A stretch of DNA of 46,558 nt, from positions 1 through 46,558 of the forward strand of contig JABDBA010000014.1 in the NCBI GenBank assembly GCA_013288885.1, given 5' to 3'. A program made the position numbers and the translations under genes. Positions 17,777 to 25,534 of this stretch are shown in pieces. Numbering within the stretch: the stretch's first letter is position 1; each line of letters starts with the position of its first letter. The stretch comes from Gammaproteobacteria bacterium. Lineage in GTDB: Bacteria; Pseudomonadota; Gammaproteobacteria; JABDBA01. Under the pieces are notes generated by a model. It did not search any database. It had not been told where the DNA came from and was given only the letters and a program-made list of their open reading frames with translations.

Positions 17777-19505
17777 GCGCACTATTCTTACTCATATGGT
17801 TCCATTTACGTAAATCTTCCACTTTCACATTCAAATGACGCGCAATGCTGGAAAGCGTATCACCTGATTTGATGGTGTAATGACTGCTGTGGGATGCATG
17901 GGATGTATTAGCATGCGCTAATTTATGGCTGGTGGAGTGATGTGAACTTGTTTCAATAACCAATTTTGTGCCTGGCTTCAAATGATTCACTTTGCTCTTA
18001 TTCCAACGCTCTAGATCACTGACCTTAACACCATAATGTTTGGCGATGGACCCTAAAGTCTCACCACTATGCACGGTATGTATTTGTTGTTGTTCATGCG
18101 GTGTATCACTGTCTGAACTTGAATCAGAATCAGAACTTGAATCCGTGTGATCCTTAGCATGAGCTTTAGCTTCGGCAGCGCCCGCCTCAGCTAGTTCTGC
18201 TACTTGTATATTATTTTGAATTGCTAAATTTTCTGATTGAGATTGCGACAAAGTCGCTACTTTATCTGGCATATTAGTTTGTATGGTAGGGGTCACCAAC
18301 TGTGTGCCAGTAGGAATCATAATCACGGTACCCACCGGCGCGGAATGACCTTTAATATGGTTTGCATCACGAATTTCTTCAACGGTAGTATTGTAATGGC
18401 GTGCAATGCTCGCAAGTGAATCACCGTGTTGTACTTTATAACGGCCCCAACTGGTTTTTGGTAATCCGGGTAATGCTTCGATTTGTTCTTTAAACATCGC
18501 TACACGATCAATCGGTAAAATAAGTTTATAAGGACCATTCGGATCAGTCGTCGAACGGCTATAACCAGGGTTAAGCTGTTTAAGTTCTGCTAAGCTCAAA
18601 CCTGCCATTTGTGCAGCACGCGCCAAGTTGATCGGTGCACCGATATCGATCTGCGCCAAATACGGATGGTCATTAATATTGGGTAAAACAATACCATACT
18701 TAGCCGGATTACGAATAATGCTAACTAATGCAAGTAAGCGCGGCACATATGAACGAGTTTCCGCTGACAGCGATAATGACCAGAAATCGGTATCTTTGCC
18801 CATTTTCGCATTACGATGAATGGCTGATTGCACGTTGCCTTCACCCGTATCATAGGCGGCCAGGGCGAGCAACCAATCGCCGCCAAAATAACTTTGTAGG
18901 TAGGTTAAATAATAGAGCGCGGCTTTAGTAGAAGCGTAAATATCACGTCGGCCGTCAAACCAAAAATCTTGTTTAACACCAAAACCACTGGCGGTATCAC
19001 GCATTAACTGCCACATACCCGTCGCACCACTGGGGTTACGGGCAAAGGGGTTATAAGCGCTTTCCAGCACCGGCAATAGCACAATTTCCCCCGGCAGGTT
19101 GTTTTGTTCGGTTTGCTGGAGGATATAATACATATACGGGCCAGCACGATTAATCGTATGATATAAATAGTCTTTATTATTGAGGAACCACTTAATTTGT
19201 TCGCGTACTTGCGGTTGATTGTCCGCTGGCGGAAGTTGGAAATCATGGCGTAGATGATTCCAGAAGTTGCCATCACTGCCTGGTGAGATAAAAGATGGGT
19301 CACTGGAATCTAAAGTTGTTTGCCCTACACTACCGCCTAATAAGGTCGATCGATAGTTGTGATGCTGCACAAAGCCCAGTCGTTTACCTGAGCTTTGTTG
19401 AGAGCTAGATGAAGGGTCATCTGTCGATGCACCCAGTGTACAACCACCTAGCCCGGCCATCAGTAACATGGCAAAGGTTAAATAAATCAGTTTTTTGCAA
19501 ATCAT
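17745..19505 (-). CDS. mltD: Membrane-bound lytic murein transglycosylase D with three LysM domains
   Basis: A 586-aa lipoprotein that cleaves peptidoglycan glycan strands. A lipoprotein signal ends in LGGC with the lipidated cysteine at residue 22. The SLT/GH23 domain has the catalytic glutamate at 148 (LLPVLESAYNPFARNPSGATGMWQ), then AALYYLTYLQSYFGGDWLLALAAYDTGEG. Three LysM peptidoglycan-binding modules follow, at about 355-400 (YKVQHGDSLASIARHY), 475-520 (HTVHSGETLGSIAKHYGVK) and 543-586 (YTIKSGDTLSSIARHLNVK). A Ser/Asp-rich linker (SSSDSDSSSDSD) separates the first two, and a Ser/His-rich linker the last two. Its 3' end overlaps galU by 32 nt. In many gammaproteobacteria mltD is followed by gloB and yafS-rnhA-dnaQ; here gloB is missing from the gap. 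Confidence 0.95.
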   Translation of the reverse strand: MICKKLIYLTFAMLLMAGLGGCTLGASTDDPSSSSQQSSGKRLGFVQHHNYRSTLLGGSVGQTTLDSSDPSFISPGSDGNFWNHLRHDFQLPPADNQPQVREQIKWFLNNKDYLYHTINRAGPYMYYILQQTEQNNLPGEIVLLPVLESAYNPFARNPSGATGMWQLMRDTASGFGVKQDFWFDGRRDIYASTKAALYYLTYLQSYFGGDWLLALAAYDTGEGNVQSAIHRNAKMGKDTDFWSLSLSAETRSYVPRLLALVSIIRNPAKYGIVLPNINDHPYLAQIDIGAPINLARAAQMAGLSLAELKQLNPGYSRSTTDPNGPYKLILPIDRVAMFKEQIEALPGLPKTSWGRYKVQHGDSLASIARHYNTTVEEIRDANHIKGHSAPVGTVIMIPTGTQLVTPTIQTNMPDKVATLSQSQSENLAIQNNIQVAELAEAGAAEAKAHAKDHTDSSSDSDSSSDSDTPHEQQQIHTVHSGETLGSIAKHYGVKVSDLERWNKSKVNHLKPGTKLVIETSSHHSTSHKLAHANTSHASHSSHYTIKSGDTLSSIARHLNVKVEDLRKWNHMSKNSALKPGEHLVVN

Positions 19506-19550
19506 TCGAGCGATGTTACGGGGGGACGCTCACAAGGTCAAGCCTTTATC

Positions 19551-19565
19551 GTACAAATATTGTAC
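19551..19565. promoter_or_regulatory. Palindrome upstream of mltD, possible operator
   Basis: GTACAA-ATA-TTGTAC is a perfect 6-bp inverted repeat with a 3-nt centre, located 46-60 nt upstream of the mltD start on the mltD promoter side. Size and position fit a dimeric regulator site. No specific regulator is recognised, and in AT-rich DNA a chance palindrome is possible. Confidence 0.35.
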
Positions 19566-19653
19566 AAAATGGCGTTTTACCGTGAAATATTGTTTAAATA
19601 TATTTTTATATTAGTATTTATAGCATTAAAATAAACTGTATGATTAAATTATC

Positions 19654-19772
19654 GGACTTACGATAAACGATGCTAGGCGAGGCAAAAGCGAGCAAGCAAG
19701 CGGAGTTTATGTGGTATAAATGAGCATTGCGAGCGAGCTTTTAACAAAGCATAGCGCGTTTAGCGTAAGTCC
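19654..19772. repeat. MITE-like dispersed repeat with GGACTTACG ends
   Basis: A 119-nt element bounded by GGACTTACG (19654-19662) and CGTAAGTCC (19764-19772). The match continues inward with one mismatch (GGACTTACGATAAACG against GGACTTACGCTAAACG), giving 16-bp terminal repeats. The interior is rich in AGCGAG/GCAAGC/GAGCATTGCGAGCGAGC-type short repeats and has no ORF. It lies between the divergent mltD and the methyltransferase gene, where other gammaproteobacteria carry gloB. Confidence 0.6.
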
Positions 19773-19793
19773 TTATTTTTAAAGGTAAACAAC

Positions 19794-20555
19794 TTGGCTA
19801 ACCTGCACCTGCAAAGCACTTCGGCAAACAACCAATGGTATCTTGAACCACTGGGTCGTGTGCTTGCTGCCAACGAATTAGATCAACTCAAACGTAACTG
19901 GCCACCGAGTCATGGGCAATACCTACTAGAATTGGGTAACAACCTATTTCTTAATAAGATTGAAACCAGCCGACCAACACACAAAATGACATTTTGCCAA
20001 AACTTAATAACCGGCCAACGACTAACTATGGTACTCGGAGATTATAGCCAGTTACCTTTTCCCAGTAGCAGCTTAGATATAGTATTATCTCCACATATAT
20101 TAGAATTTGAAGACGACTTAGCAGCCAGTTTAGAAGAATCGTGGCGTGTAGTGGCCGATGATGGGTATTTGATTATTCTCGGTTTTAACCCGTGGAGTCT
20201 CTGGGGCCTAAAACGATTATTGGCTTGGCACACTCATACCTACTTCCCTTGGCATAAACATTATCAGAGCGGGGAAAAACTGCGCGGCTTGCTGATTGGC
20301 ATGGGGGCTGAGATAGTGCTGTATAAAAATTTGTTTTTTCGCCCTCCTATCAATAATATTAACTTTTTAACAAAAACACGCTGGCTAGAAAATATAATGC
20401 CGTTTCTTTTTCCGGCCATGGGGGGTGTTTATTTGTTGGTTGCGAAAAAATGTGTTGTTCCATTGGTTCCAATAAAACCGCATTGGCGATGGCAAAGTGT
20501 GCTAGAACCAAAAGGTTTTGCGGAACCGACTACCAGGCGATCGCGTTGTGACTAA
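19794..20555 (+). CDS. yafS: SAM-dependent methyltransferase, YafS-like
   Basis: A 253-aa class I methyltransferase-like protein. The post-motif I region has [64 protein letters not shown], typical of the YafS group next to rnhA. The SAM motif I region near the N-terminus is weak ([13 protein letters not shown]), as in other members, so methyl transfer is not proven. The start is TTG at 19794, chosen because AAAGG stands 8 nt upstream and no ATG fits; nearby genes use ATG. It is followed 1 nt later by rnhA. The order methyltransferase-rnhA-dnaQ is conserved in gammaproteobacteria. The substrate is unknown. Confidence 0.8.
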   Translation: MANLHLQSTSANNQWYLEPLGRVLAANELDQLKRNWPPSHGQYLLELGNNLFLNKIETSRPTHKMTFCQNLITGQRLTMVLGDYSQLPFPSSSLDIVLSPHILEFEDDLAASLEESWRVVADDGYLIILGFNPWSLWGLKRLLAWHTHTYFPWHKHYQSGEKLRGLLIGMGAEIVLYKNLFFRPPINNINFLTKTRWLENIMPFLFPAMGGVYLLVAKKCVVPLVPIKPHWRWQSVLEPKGFAEPTTRRSRCD

Positions 20556-20556
20556 A

Positions 20557-20988
20557 ATGACTGTAGAAATTTTTACTGATGGTGCATGTAGAGGTAACCC
20601 TGGCCCGGGTGGTTGGGGTGTGTTATTGCGTTATAAAGAAAAAGAAAAAACATTGTGTGGCGCGGAAGCACATACAACGAATAATCGGATGGAGTTGATG
20701 GCCGCTATTCGCGGTTTAGCCGAGTTAAAACAACCTTGTCATGTAATTTTGACGACGGATTCTCAGTACGTGCGCAAGGGAATTACCGAGTGGTTAAAAA
20801 GTTGGATCAAACGAGGTTGGAAGACAGCAGATAAAAAACCAGTGAAGAATGTTGATTTATGGCAAATGTTGGTACAAGAAGCCGAACGGCATGAAGTGAA
20901 ATGGCATTGGGTGAAAGGCCACAGTGGCCATCGTGAAAATGAAATCGCCGATCAATTAGCCAACCAAGCGATTGATGCGATGAAATAA
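20557..20988 (+). CDS. rnhA: Ribonuclease HI
   Basis: A 143-aa RNase HI that degrades the RNA strand of RNA-DNA hybrids, such as primers and R-loops. All catalytic residues are present: Asp8 ([17 protein letters not shown]), Glu46 (NNRMELMA), Asp68 (TTDSQYV), Asp132 (NEIADQLA), and His122 in VKGHSGH. The ATG at 20557 begins 1 nt after the upstream stop and gives the canonical N-terminus. A GTG at 20548 with AGGCGA upstream is a possible alternative adding three residues. Translation is probably coupled to the upstream methyltransferase gene. Confidence 0.95.
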   Translation: MTVEIFTDGACRGNPGPGGWGVLLRYKEKEKTLCGAEAHTTNNRMELMAAIRGLAELKQPCHVILTTDSQYVRKGITEWLKSWIKRGWKTADKKPVKNVDLWQMLVQEAERHEVKWHWVKGHSGHRENEIADQLANQAIDAMK

Positions 20989-20994
20989 ATAATT

Positions 20995-21014
20995 CCCCCC
21001 TTTGAAAAAGGGGG
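20995..21014. repeat. CCCCC-TTTGAAAAA-GGGGG palindrome after rnhA
   Basis: A compact palindromic repeat (6 C, then TTTGAAAAA, then 5 G) immediately downstream of the rnhA stop. The same unit, in either orientation, is at 21073-21093, 22358-22377 and 29615-29633. It is a dispersed intergenic repeat of this genome and may also act as an attenuating hairpin between rnhA and dnaQ. Confidence 0.7.
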
Positions 21015-21072
21015 ATAGTGGCAGTTATGTTGGAGTAACCACATAATTTTGAAAAATACTGAGCTTCATGTT

Positions 21073-21106
21073 CCCCCCTTTGAAAAAGGGGGGCTAGGGG
21101 GGATTT
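21073..21106. repeat. Palindromic repeat that supplies the dnaQ ribosome site
   Basis: CCCCCC-TTTGAAAAA-GGGGGG (21073-21093) followed by CTAGGGGGGATTTT. The second G-run (21097-21102) lies about 8 nt before the dnaQ ATG at 21111 and is the only Shine-Dalgarno-like sequence there. The C-run can pair with either G-run, so the repeat could expose or hide the ribosome site. Confidence 0.65.
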
Positions 21107-21110
21107 TCTA

Positions 21111-21830
21111 ATGCGACAAATAATCTTAGACACAGAAACAACTGGCATCAACCCACTCGACGGCCATCGCGTGATCGAAATCGGTTGCTTGGAAATGATC
21201 AACCGTAAAATTACCGGTAAAAGTTTTCATCACTATATTAATCCTGAGCGTGATATTGATGCCGGAGCTTTAGCAGTGCATGGTATTACCAAAGAATTTT
21301 TAATGGATCATCCGCCTTTCAAAACTATTGCTGATAGTTTTTTAGAATTTATTAAAGGTGCGCAACTCATTATTCATAATGCGCCGTTCGATTTAAGTTT
21401 TTTGGATTGTGAATTAGCAAAGATCAGCAAAAAACAGGGCAAAGTTTTAGATTATTGCACTGTCATCGACACCCTACCCCTCGCCCGTCAGTTACACCCG
21501 GGTCAGCGCAACAGTTTAGACGCACTCTGTAAACGTTATAGTGTGAATAATTCACACCGCGAATTTCACGGTGCGTTGCTCGACGCTGAGTTATTAGCGT
21601 TAGTTTATTTAGCCATGACAGGCGGCCAAACCACTTTCTTTAAAGATGAAATAGTTAATACCCCGCTCTCAACCACCACCGATGCCACACCGCAACGTAT
21701 TGCAGATATTGGTAATTTACACGTGATTAAAGCCAATGCCGCTGAACTTAGCGCTCACCAAGCTTATTTAGAAAGATTGGATAAAGCGTCGAAAAATAAT
21801 ACCGTGTGGAATAAAGCGAGCACGGATTAG
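21111..21830 (+). CDS. dnaQ: DNA polymerase III epsilon subunit, 3'-5' proofreading exonuclease
   Basis: A 239-aa DEDDh exonuclease of the replicative polymerase core. Exo I is ILDTETTGIN (Asp7, Glu9), Exo II HNAPFDLSFLD (Asp94) and Exo III HGALLDAELLA (His153, Asp158). The C-terminal tail after about residue 185 corresponds to the polymerase-binding segment. The length is typical. It lies 122 nt after rnhA, separated by two palindromic repeats, the second of which provides its ribosome site. The rnhA-dnaQ pair is divergent in E. coli but co-directional here. Confidence 0.95.
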   Translation: MRQIILDTETTGINPLDGHRVIEIGCLEMINRKITGKSFHHYINPERDIDAGALAVHGITKEFLMDHPPFKTIADSFLEFIKGAQLIIHNAPFDLSFLDCELAKISKKQGKVLDYCTVIDTLPLARQLHPGQRNSLDALCKRYSVNNSHREFHGALLDAELLALVYLAMTGGQTTFFKDEIVNTPLSTTTDATPQRIADIGNLHVIKANAAELSAHQAYLERLDKASKNNTVWNKASTD

Positions 21831-21945
21831 AATAAATACCTATACAATAATCCCATTATTGCCGGTGAAAGCCATAAATCCCTCGAAAAATAAGCAAATT
21901 TCGGGCTGAGTTTAGAGTTTTTATTAAGCTTCTTACACCAACAGT

Positions 21946-21963
21946 TGTAAGAGAATGCTTAAA
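21946..21963. promoter_or_regulatory. GacA/UvrY-type upstream activating sequence
   Basis: TGTAAG-AGAATG-CTTAAA matches the GacA box consensus TGTAAG-N6-CTTACA at 11 of 12 defined positions. Its centre is about 177 nt upstream of the predicted start of the CsrB-like RNA, the kind of distance seen for rsmY/rsmZ in Pseudomonas. A further CTTACA at 21932-21937 can pair with the same TGTAAG. A LetA/GacA-type response regulator, probably encoded elsewhere, would be the activator. Confidence 0.6.
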
Positions 21964-22095
21964 AATGCGTAGGACATTCGCTCGTTTTGCCGACATTTTT
22001 CCCCACTTTAACCCCAAACAATGTGAGCTATCTTATTGATTTATATGGTTTTTTTAATAATGTAACTTTTTTTGCAAAACCCGTAGTTATTACTC

Positions 22096-22123
22096 TTGAC
22101 ACTTTTAATCGACTTGTTATTAA
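22096..22123 (+). promoter_or_regulatory. Promoter candidate for the CsrB-like RNA
   Basis: A perfect -35 TTGACA (22096-22101), a 16-nt spacer and TATTAA (22118-22123) as -10, predicting a start near 22131. A second candidate is TTGTTA (22114-22119) with TATTCT (22136-22141), which would start near 22149. Either gives an RNA of about 195-215 nt. Confidence 0.5.
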
Positions 22124-22130
22124 GTTTTTA

Positions 22131-22344
22131 TTTGGTATTCTGGACTCACTGATTCACGGAAGAAGAAGAGGCTTAAGGAGCTAGAGATCGACAAGATGTC
22201 TTTCAGGAGGCGCAGGATGCGCTATAAGACAGGGAGTCTAAGTATATAGCAGGGAAATTTAAGCTAACGCACGGAAGTATCAGGGATGTTCAAAGTTGTG
22301 TAATAAGAAAAGGGGCTGTGCTTGGATGCACAGCCCTTTTTTTT
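22131..22344 (+). ncRNA. CsrB/RsmY/RsmZ-like CsrA-sequestering small RNA
   Basis: About 214 nt with ten GGA motifs, many in the CsrA-preferred context: CAGGAGG, CAGGATG, CAGGGAG, CAGGGAA, CACGGAA and CAGGGATG between 22204 and 22288. Two lie in perfect small hairpin loops: GCGC-AGGAT-GCGC (22210-22222) and AGAC-AGGGA-GTCT (22227-22239). GCT-TAAGG-AGC (22171-22181) is a third, weaker one. The RNA ends in a strong intrinsic terminator whose loop also carries GGA. A GacA-type box lies upstream. RNAs of this family bind many CsrA/RsmA dimers and so release mRNAs from CsrA repression; in Legionella this controls the switch to the transmissive phase. The 5' end is predicted, not observed. Confidence 0.78.
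22313..22344 (+). terminator. Rho-independent terminator of the CsrB-like RNA
   Basis: GGGCTGTGC (22313-22321), loop TTGGAT, GCACAGCCC (22328-22336), then eight T (22337-22344): a perfect 9-bp GC-rich stem with a full U-tract. Confidence 0.93.
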
Positions 22345-22357
22345 AACTAATATTATG

Positions 22358-22377
22358 CCCCCTTTTTCAAAGGGGGG
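22358..22377. repeat. CCCCC-TTTTTCAAA-GGGGGG palindrome
   Basis: Copy of the dispersed C-run/G-run palindrome, in the opposite orientation to the copies around dnaQ. It lies between the convergent CsrB-like RNA and comEC and could act as a bidirectional terminator. Confidence 0.65.
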
Positions 22378-22387
22378 AACAGGAAGC

Positions 22388-24681
22388 TCACCAAAAATGT
22401 GGGTGCTGTTGTCGGTAACTTTCAACCACCAAACTATTTTTCTCCGCTGTAAATTTAACGCTGATTGCACCTTCATCTTTCGTCGTATAAAAAATCGTAT
22501 TTAAATTTTTGCAAAAATCACCCATACTACTAAAATCATCGCGGGCATTATTGCCCACTGAAAAAAATAAATACTGCGGGTGCAGCGCTTGCACCACTTG
22601 CTGAATCGATTGTGTATTACTGCCACGAAACGGTATAGCCAAAATTGCTGGGGCGGGTAAACCTGCGGCAACTTGCGGTAATAAATAGCTAGCTAAGATT
22701 GCTGGCGTGGCATCGGTTAATATCACACTATTTACACCATTGCTCACTTGCAACAAACAAGCATCTTTCGCGTTGGGTTTTTTACTGGCATCAGGACTCA
22801 ACATTCGAAAATTTACCCCATCCCAATTCCAACTTAATGCAGAAGAACAAGGCACAGCCAAACCCGGTTTAAATAACCCAGGCGCAGTAGTCATCACTTG
22901 CGTTACCGGCAATTGCGCTAAAATAGCCGATGTACCTACTATGTTAACAGCGCCTGTGGCACTTACAATAAAAGTATCGATACGATTAATTCCCACCGCT
23001 TGCAAAAAAGGTAAAACCACCGTGCTGCCTGCGCTAGAACCAGTTGTGGAATCTGGCCCCGCATCAAAAACTAAAACATGATGTGGGGTTTGGATCACCG
23101 CAGCGTAACCCTCCCCTACATCTAACAAGGTAAACCTGACTTCACCAACACTGGGATTTTGCGGCATCCAAAACAATAACGGAAAACCCCAAATAATCGC
23201 CAAATAACGCGCCGGGAAACCACGCGGCGCAAGCCAAACAATCACAGCCACACAAGCGGCAATTAAGATCCATTTATTATCTAGATAGGCGTTCCACTGC
23301 AAGCCATTTAAATTAGCCAGATAGTTGAGTGGCAACCAAATAAACTCCAAGGCGTGTTCTGCCAAAATAAATAGATAACTACTTAAATGCGGCCATACAA
23401 ACCAAACCAGCGCAGCTAGCACACACAGCGGTAACACAATAAAACCCACCCACGGAATCGCAATCGCATTTGCTACAAACCCAACCAATGAACTTTCTTG
23501 AAAAAATAATAATCCCAGTGGCAGTAAACCAATCGCCAATACCCATTGCAGGCGCAACCAACGCCAAGCCAGCGATTGTTTTTTAAAACGCCCACTAACA
23601 CCATAAATAATTAACGCCACCGCCGCAAACGACAACCAAAAACTGGTGGATAACACCGCCAGCGGTTCTATGATTAAAATAATTATTAACGCCCAGCAAA
23701 AAGATTTTAACGTCGATAAATTTTTGCGTAATAACGTAGCGATTAAAAATACGGCAATCATAATCACCGCACGTTGTGTGGGTAATGAAAACCCCGCCAA
23801 AGCGCTATAAAAAAACGCTGCAATCAATGCCGCTAATGATGCCGCTTGTGGCGCAGGAAAATACAGCGATAAACGTTGCGAACGCCGCCATAAAAAATTA
23901 ATCAGAAAATAGATCATGCCAGTGACAAAACCGATATGTAATCCGGCGATGGCAAATAAATGATTAGTACCTGTGGCACGCAACACTTGCCATTGACTTT
24001 GCGTGATATCGTTACGATCACCCACTGCTAACGCACCAATTAAACCTTCTAACGGATAATCCGCCAAATCATGTGCGATCGCGCTGGCTAATTTTTCACG
24101 CACTTGGTGCACAATAAAATGGGTAGATTGCTGGGTTAACAACCGATTGGCAGCTGCGTTGTTTTCTACATAACCGACGGCACGAATGCCGCGTTCAAAT
24201 AACCACGCTTCATAATCAAAGCTGCCCTGGTTCCAAAATCCGCGCCCTATTTTTAATCGCACACTCAATTGCCATTCATCACCTACGTGCAATACCGGTG
24301 GGTTTTGATACCAACTCAAACGAATGCGGGCAGGCCTTGTTAAAGTAATTGCCCCACCCTGCAATTTTTTGACAATAAACTCAAAACGCACTGCCCTACC
24401 CTGTTGTTCAGGGATGGCCGCCACCACCCCAGTGACGATGACCGGTTGATTAATGAGTGCAGGCGGCAATTGCCATCTGCCCGCAGCAACGCCCAGCTAA
24501 ACCCTAAGAGAATCGCAACAGGTAACCGTAACCATGCTAGCCTAGGCCACATTAGGCCTATCGCCCCGATCAAACCAATGGCTAGCAAAATCAACGCCCA
24601 AGATAACCCCGGCAGATGCGCCAATGTCAGTATAATGACAATACCAATTAGAAAACCACCCGCAAAAATAAGCACACCCAC
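22388..24681 (-). pseudogene. comEC: ComEC/Rec2 DNA-uptake channel, frameshifted and with a degenerate nuclease domain
   Basis: ComEC carries single-stranded DNA across the inner membrane during natural transformation. The gene is in two frames. The first ORF (24681 to 24340, GTG start) encodes the N-terminal membrane helices up to GFSWALLRAD. The rest (downstream from about 24490 to 22388) continues as RWQLPPALINQPVIVTG, the OB-fold domain, then the competence domain with LIGALAVGDR and TGTNHLFAIAGLHIGFVTG, many helices, and a C-terminal metallo-beta-lactamase-like domain (LLDVGEGYAAVIQT and LVFDAGP). Inserting one base near 24473-24485 would fuse the two frames exactly. The lactamase metal motif, normally SHxDxDHxGG, reads SATGAVNIVG, so its ligands are gone. 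The long frame after the break could still be translated from TTG at 24469. Decay in progress, or a sequencing error plus a non-catalytic domain, are the two readings. Confidence 0.82.
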
Positions 24682-24790
24682 CTCGTTAATAATGTTTTTG
24701 TGCTTAGTATATCTTATGATCTATTGCATTGTCCAAAAAGTATAGCTGATGGCTGATGGTTAAAGAGCGGCTTTAGGGTTATTATTGAAA

Positions 24791-24810
24791 CCTCTTATTA
24801 TTTAAAGAGG
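24791..24810 (+). promoter_or_regulatory. Hairpin enclosing the ribosome site of the 185-aa gene
   Basis: CCTCTT (24791-24796) is the exact complement of AAGAGG (24805-24810), and AAGAGG is the Shine-Dalgarno sequence 6 nt before the ATG at 24817. Folding would hide the ribosome site, suggesting structure-dependent translation. The stem is only 6 bp. Confidence 0.4.
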
Positions 24811-24816
24811 TGTGAG

Positions 24817-25374
24817 ATGTTTGATTTTACCATTGAGAGCAGTAAAGAAAATGTAGTTTTAGATGAAAGGAATAGTCAGGCGAAATTTAAGATTATTTTT
24901 GATAAAGAACAAGATGAAAAAAATAACACGCCTAGCACACTCTCAATAGTGCTCAATCTGAGAGAAAACAACAAAAACTCTTTGCAAGAAAAATTAAAAC
25001 CGATTACTGATGCGCTGCTGAAAAAAGGCTTTAGTACCGATGCCATATATATTGACAGTATTCCCTATCTTGTCGTCGTAGGCCACCCCACAGCATTTGG
25101 CGCTGAAAATTCGGCAGTGAATGAGATTATTCAAACAGCCTATGCACAAAATAAAATGCAACTTCTGCACAGTAAAACCATTTCCGATGCTATTTCTGAG
25201 CCACTTCCTCCTGTTTTAGATGCATTAATTCAAAACTTGTATGGTGCTTTCTTTGACCCGCCACCACCCACTCATAAACCTGGTGCAGTAATGTCGAATG
25301 GACCTACTTTAGCTGCTGATAATACAGATAGCGGTATTAGCCGCCCCGTAGTTAAATCCCCGTCAGTATACTGA
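24817..25374 (+). CDS. Uncharacterised 185-aa protein
   Basis: Not recognised. The ATG at 24817 follows a good AAGAGG site. The protein is soluble, without signal peptide or membrane helix. Residues about 1-60 are charged with predicted strands; about 65-125 is an alpha/beta-looking segment (LKPITDALLKKGFSTDAIYIDSIPYLVVVGHP); a proline-rich stretch FDPPPPTHKPG follows near residue 148, and the tail is disordered (SGISRPVVKSPSVY). It lies between comEC and another unknown gene, both in an AT-rich stretch. The setting recalls orphan genes of intracellular gammaproteobacteria, where secreted effectors are common, but nothing in the sequence proves secretion. Confidence 0.7.
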   Translation: MFDFTIESSKENVVLDERNSQAKFKIIFDKEQDEKNNTPSTLSIVLNLRENNKNSLQEKLKPITDALLKKGFSTDAIYIDSIPYLVVVGHPTAFGAENSAVNEIIQTAYAQNKMQLLHSKTISDAISEPLPPVLDALIQNLYGAFFDPPPPTHKPGAVMSNGPTLAADNTDSGISRPVVKSPSVY

Positions 25375-25534
25375 CACTCCAAACATTAGGCCGCCATGTA
25401 TATAGTTTAAGTTTACTTTAATTTATTTGCTCAATTCCCTTGCTTTCTGTAAAAACCATACTAATACTTTAAGGTATGAATACCAATAAACTACGAGTGT
25501 GGGGATTAGGTATGCCTGAGTAAAGGGAGCTTTT

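Larger units (their letters stand above)
21831..22387. other. Gene-free spacer of 557 nt carrying a regulatory RNA locus
   Basis: No protein-coding frame is convincing. It contains, in order, a GacA-box-like palindrome (21946-21963), a sigma70-like promoter candidate (22096-22123), a GGA-rich RNA ending in a strong terminator (about 22131-22344), and a CCCCCTTTTTCAAAGGGGGG palindrome (22358-22377) just before the end of comEC. Confidence 0.7.

Noticed and set aside
20807..21202. A 131-codon minus-strand frame across rnhA and dnaQ
   Set aside because: It lies antisense to two certain genes and runs through the C-run/G-run repeats; no ribosome site.
21930..21963. CTTACA...TGTAAG read as a terminator of dnaQ
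   Set aside because: It can form a hairpin, but no U-tract follows, and the overlapping TGTAAG-N6-CTTAAA matches a GacA box better.
21987..22184. A 65-codon forward frame after dnaQ
   Set aside because: It overlaps the promoter and 5' part of the CsrB-like RNA, has no ribosome site and poor coding character.
24340..24681. Separate small membrane protein gene of 113 aa
   Set aside because: Its sequence up to WALLRAD is the N-terminus of ComEC and continues in the neighbouring frame; the last 25-30 residues are frameshift product.
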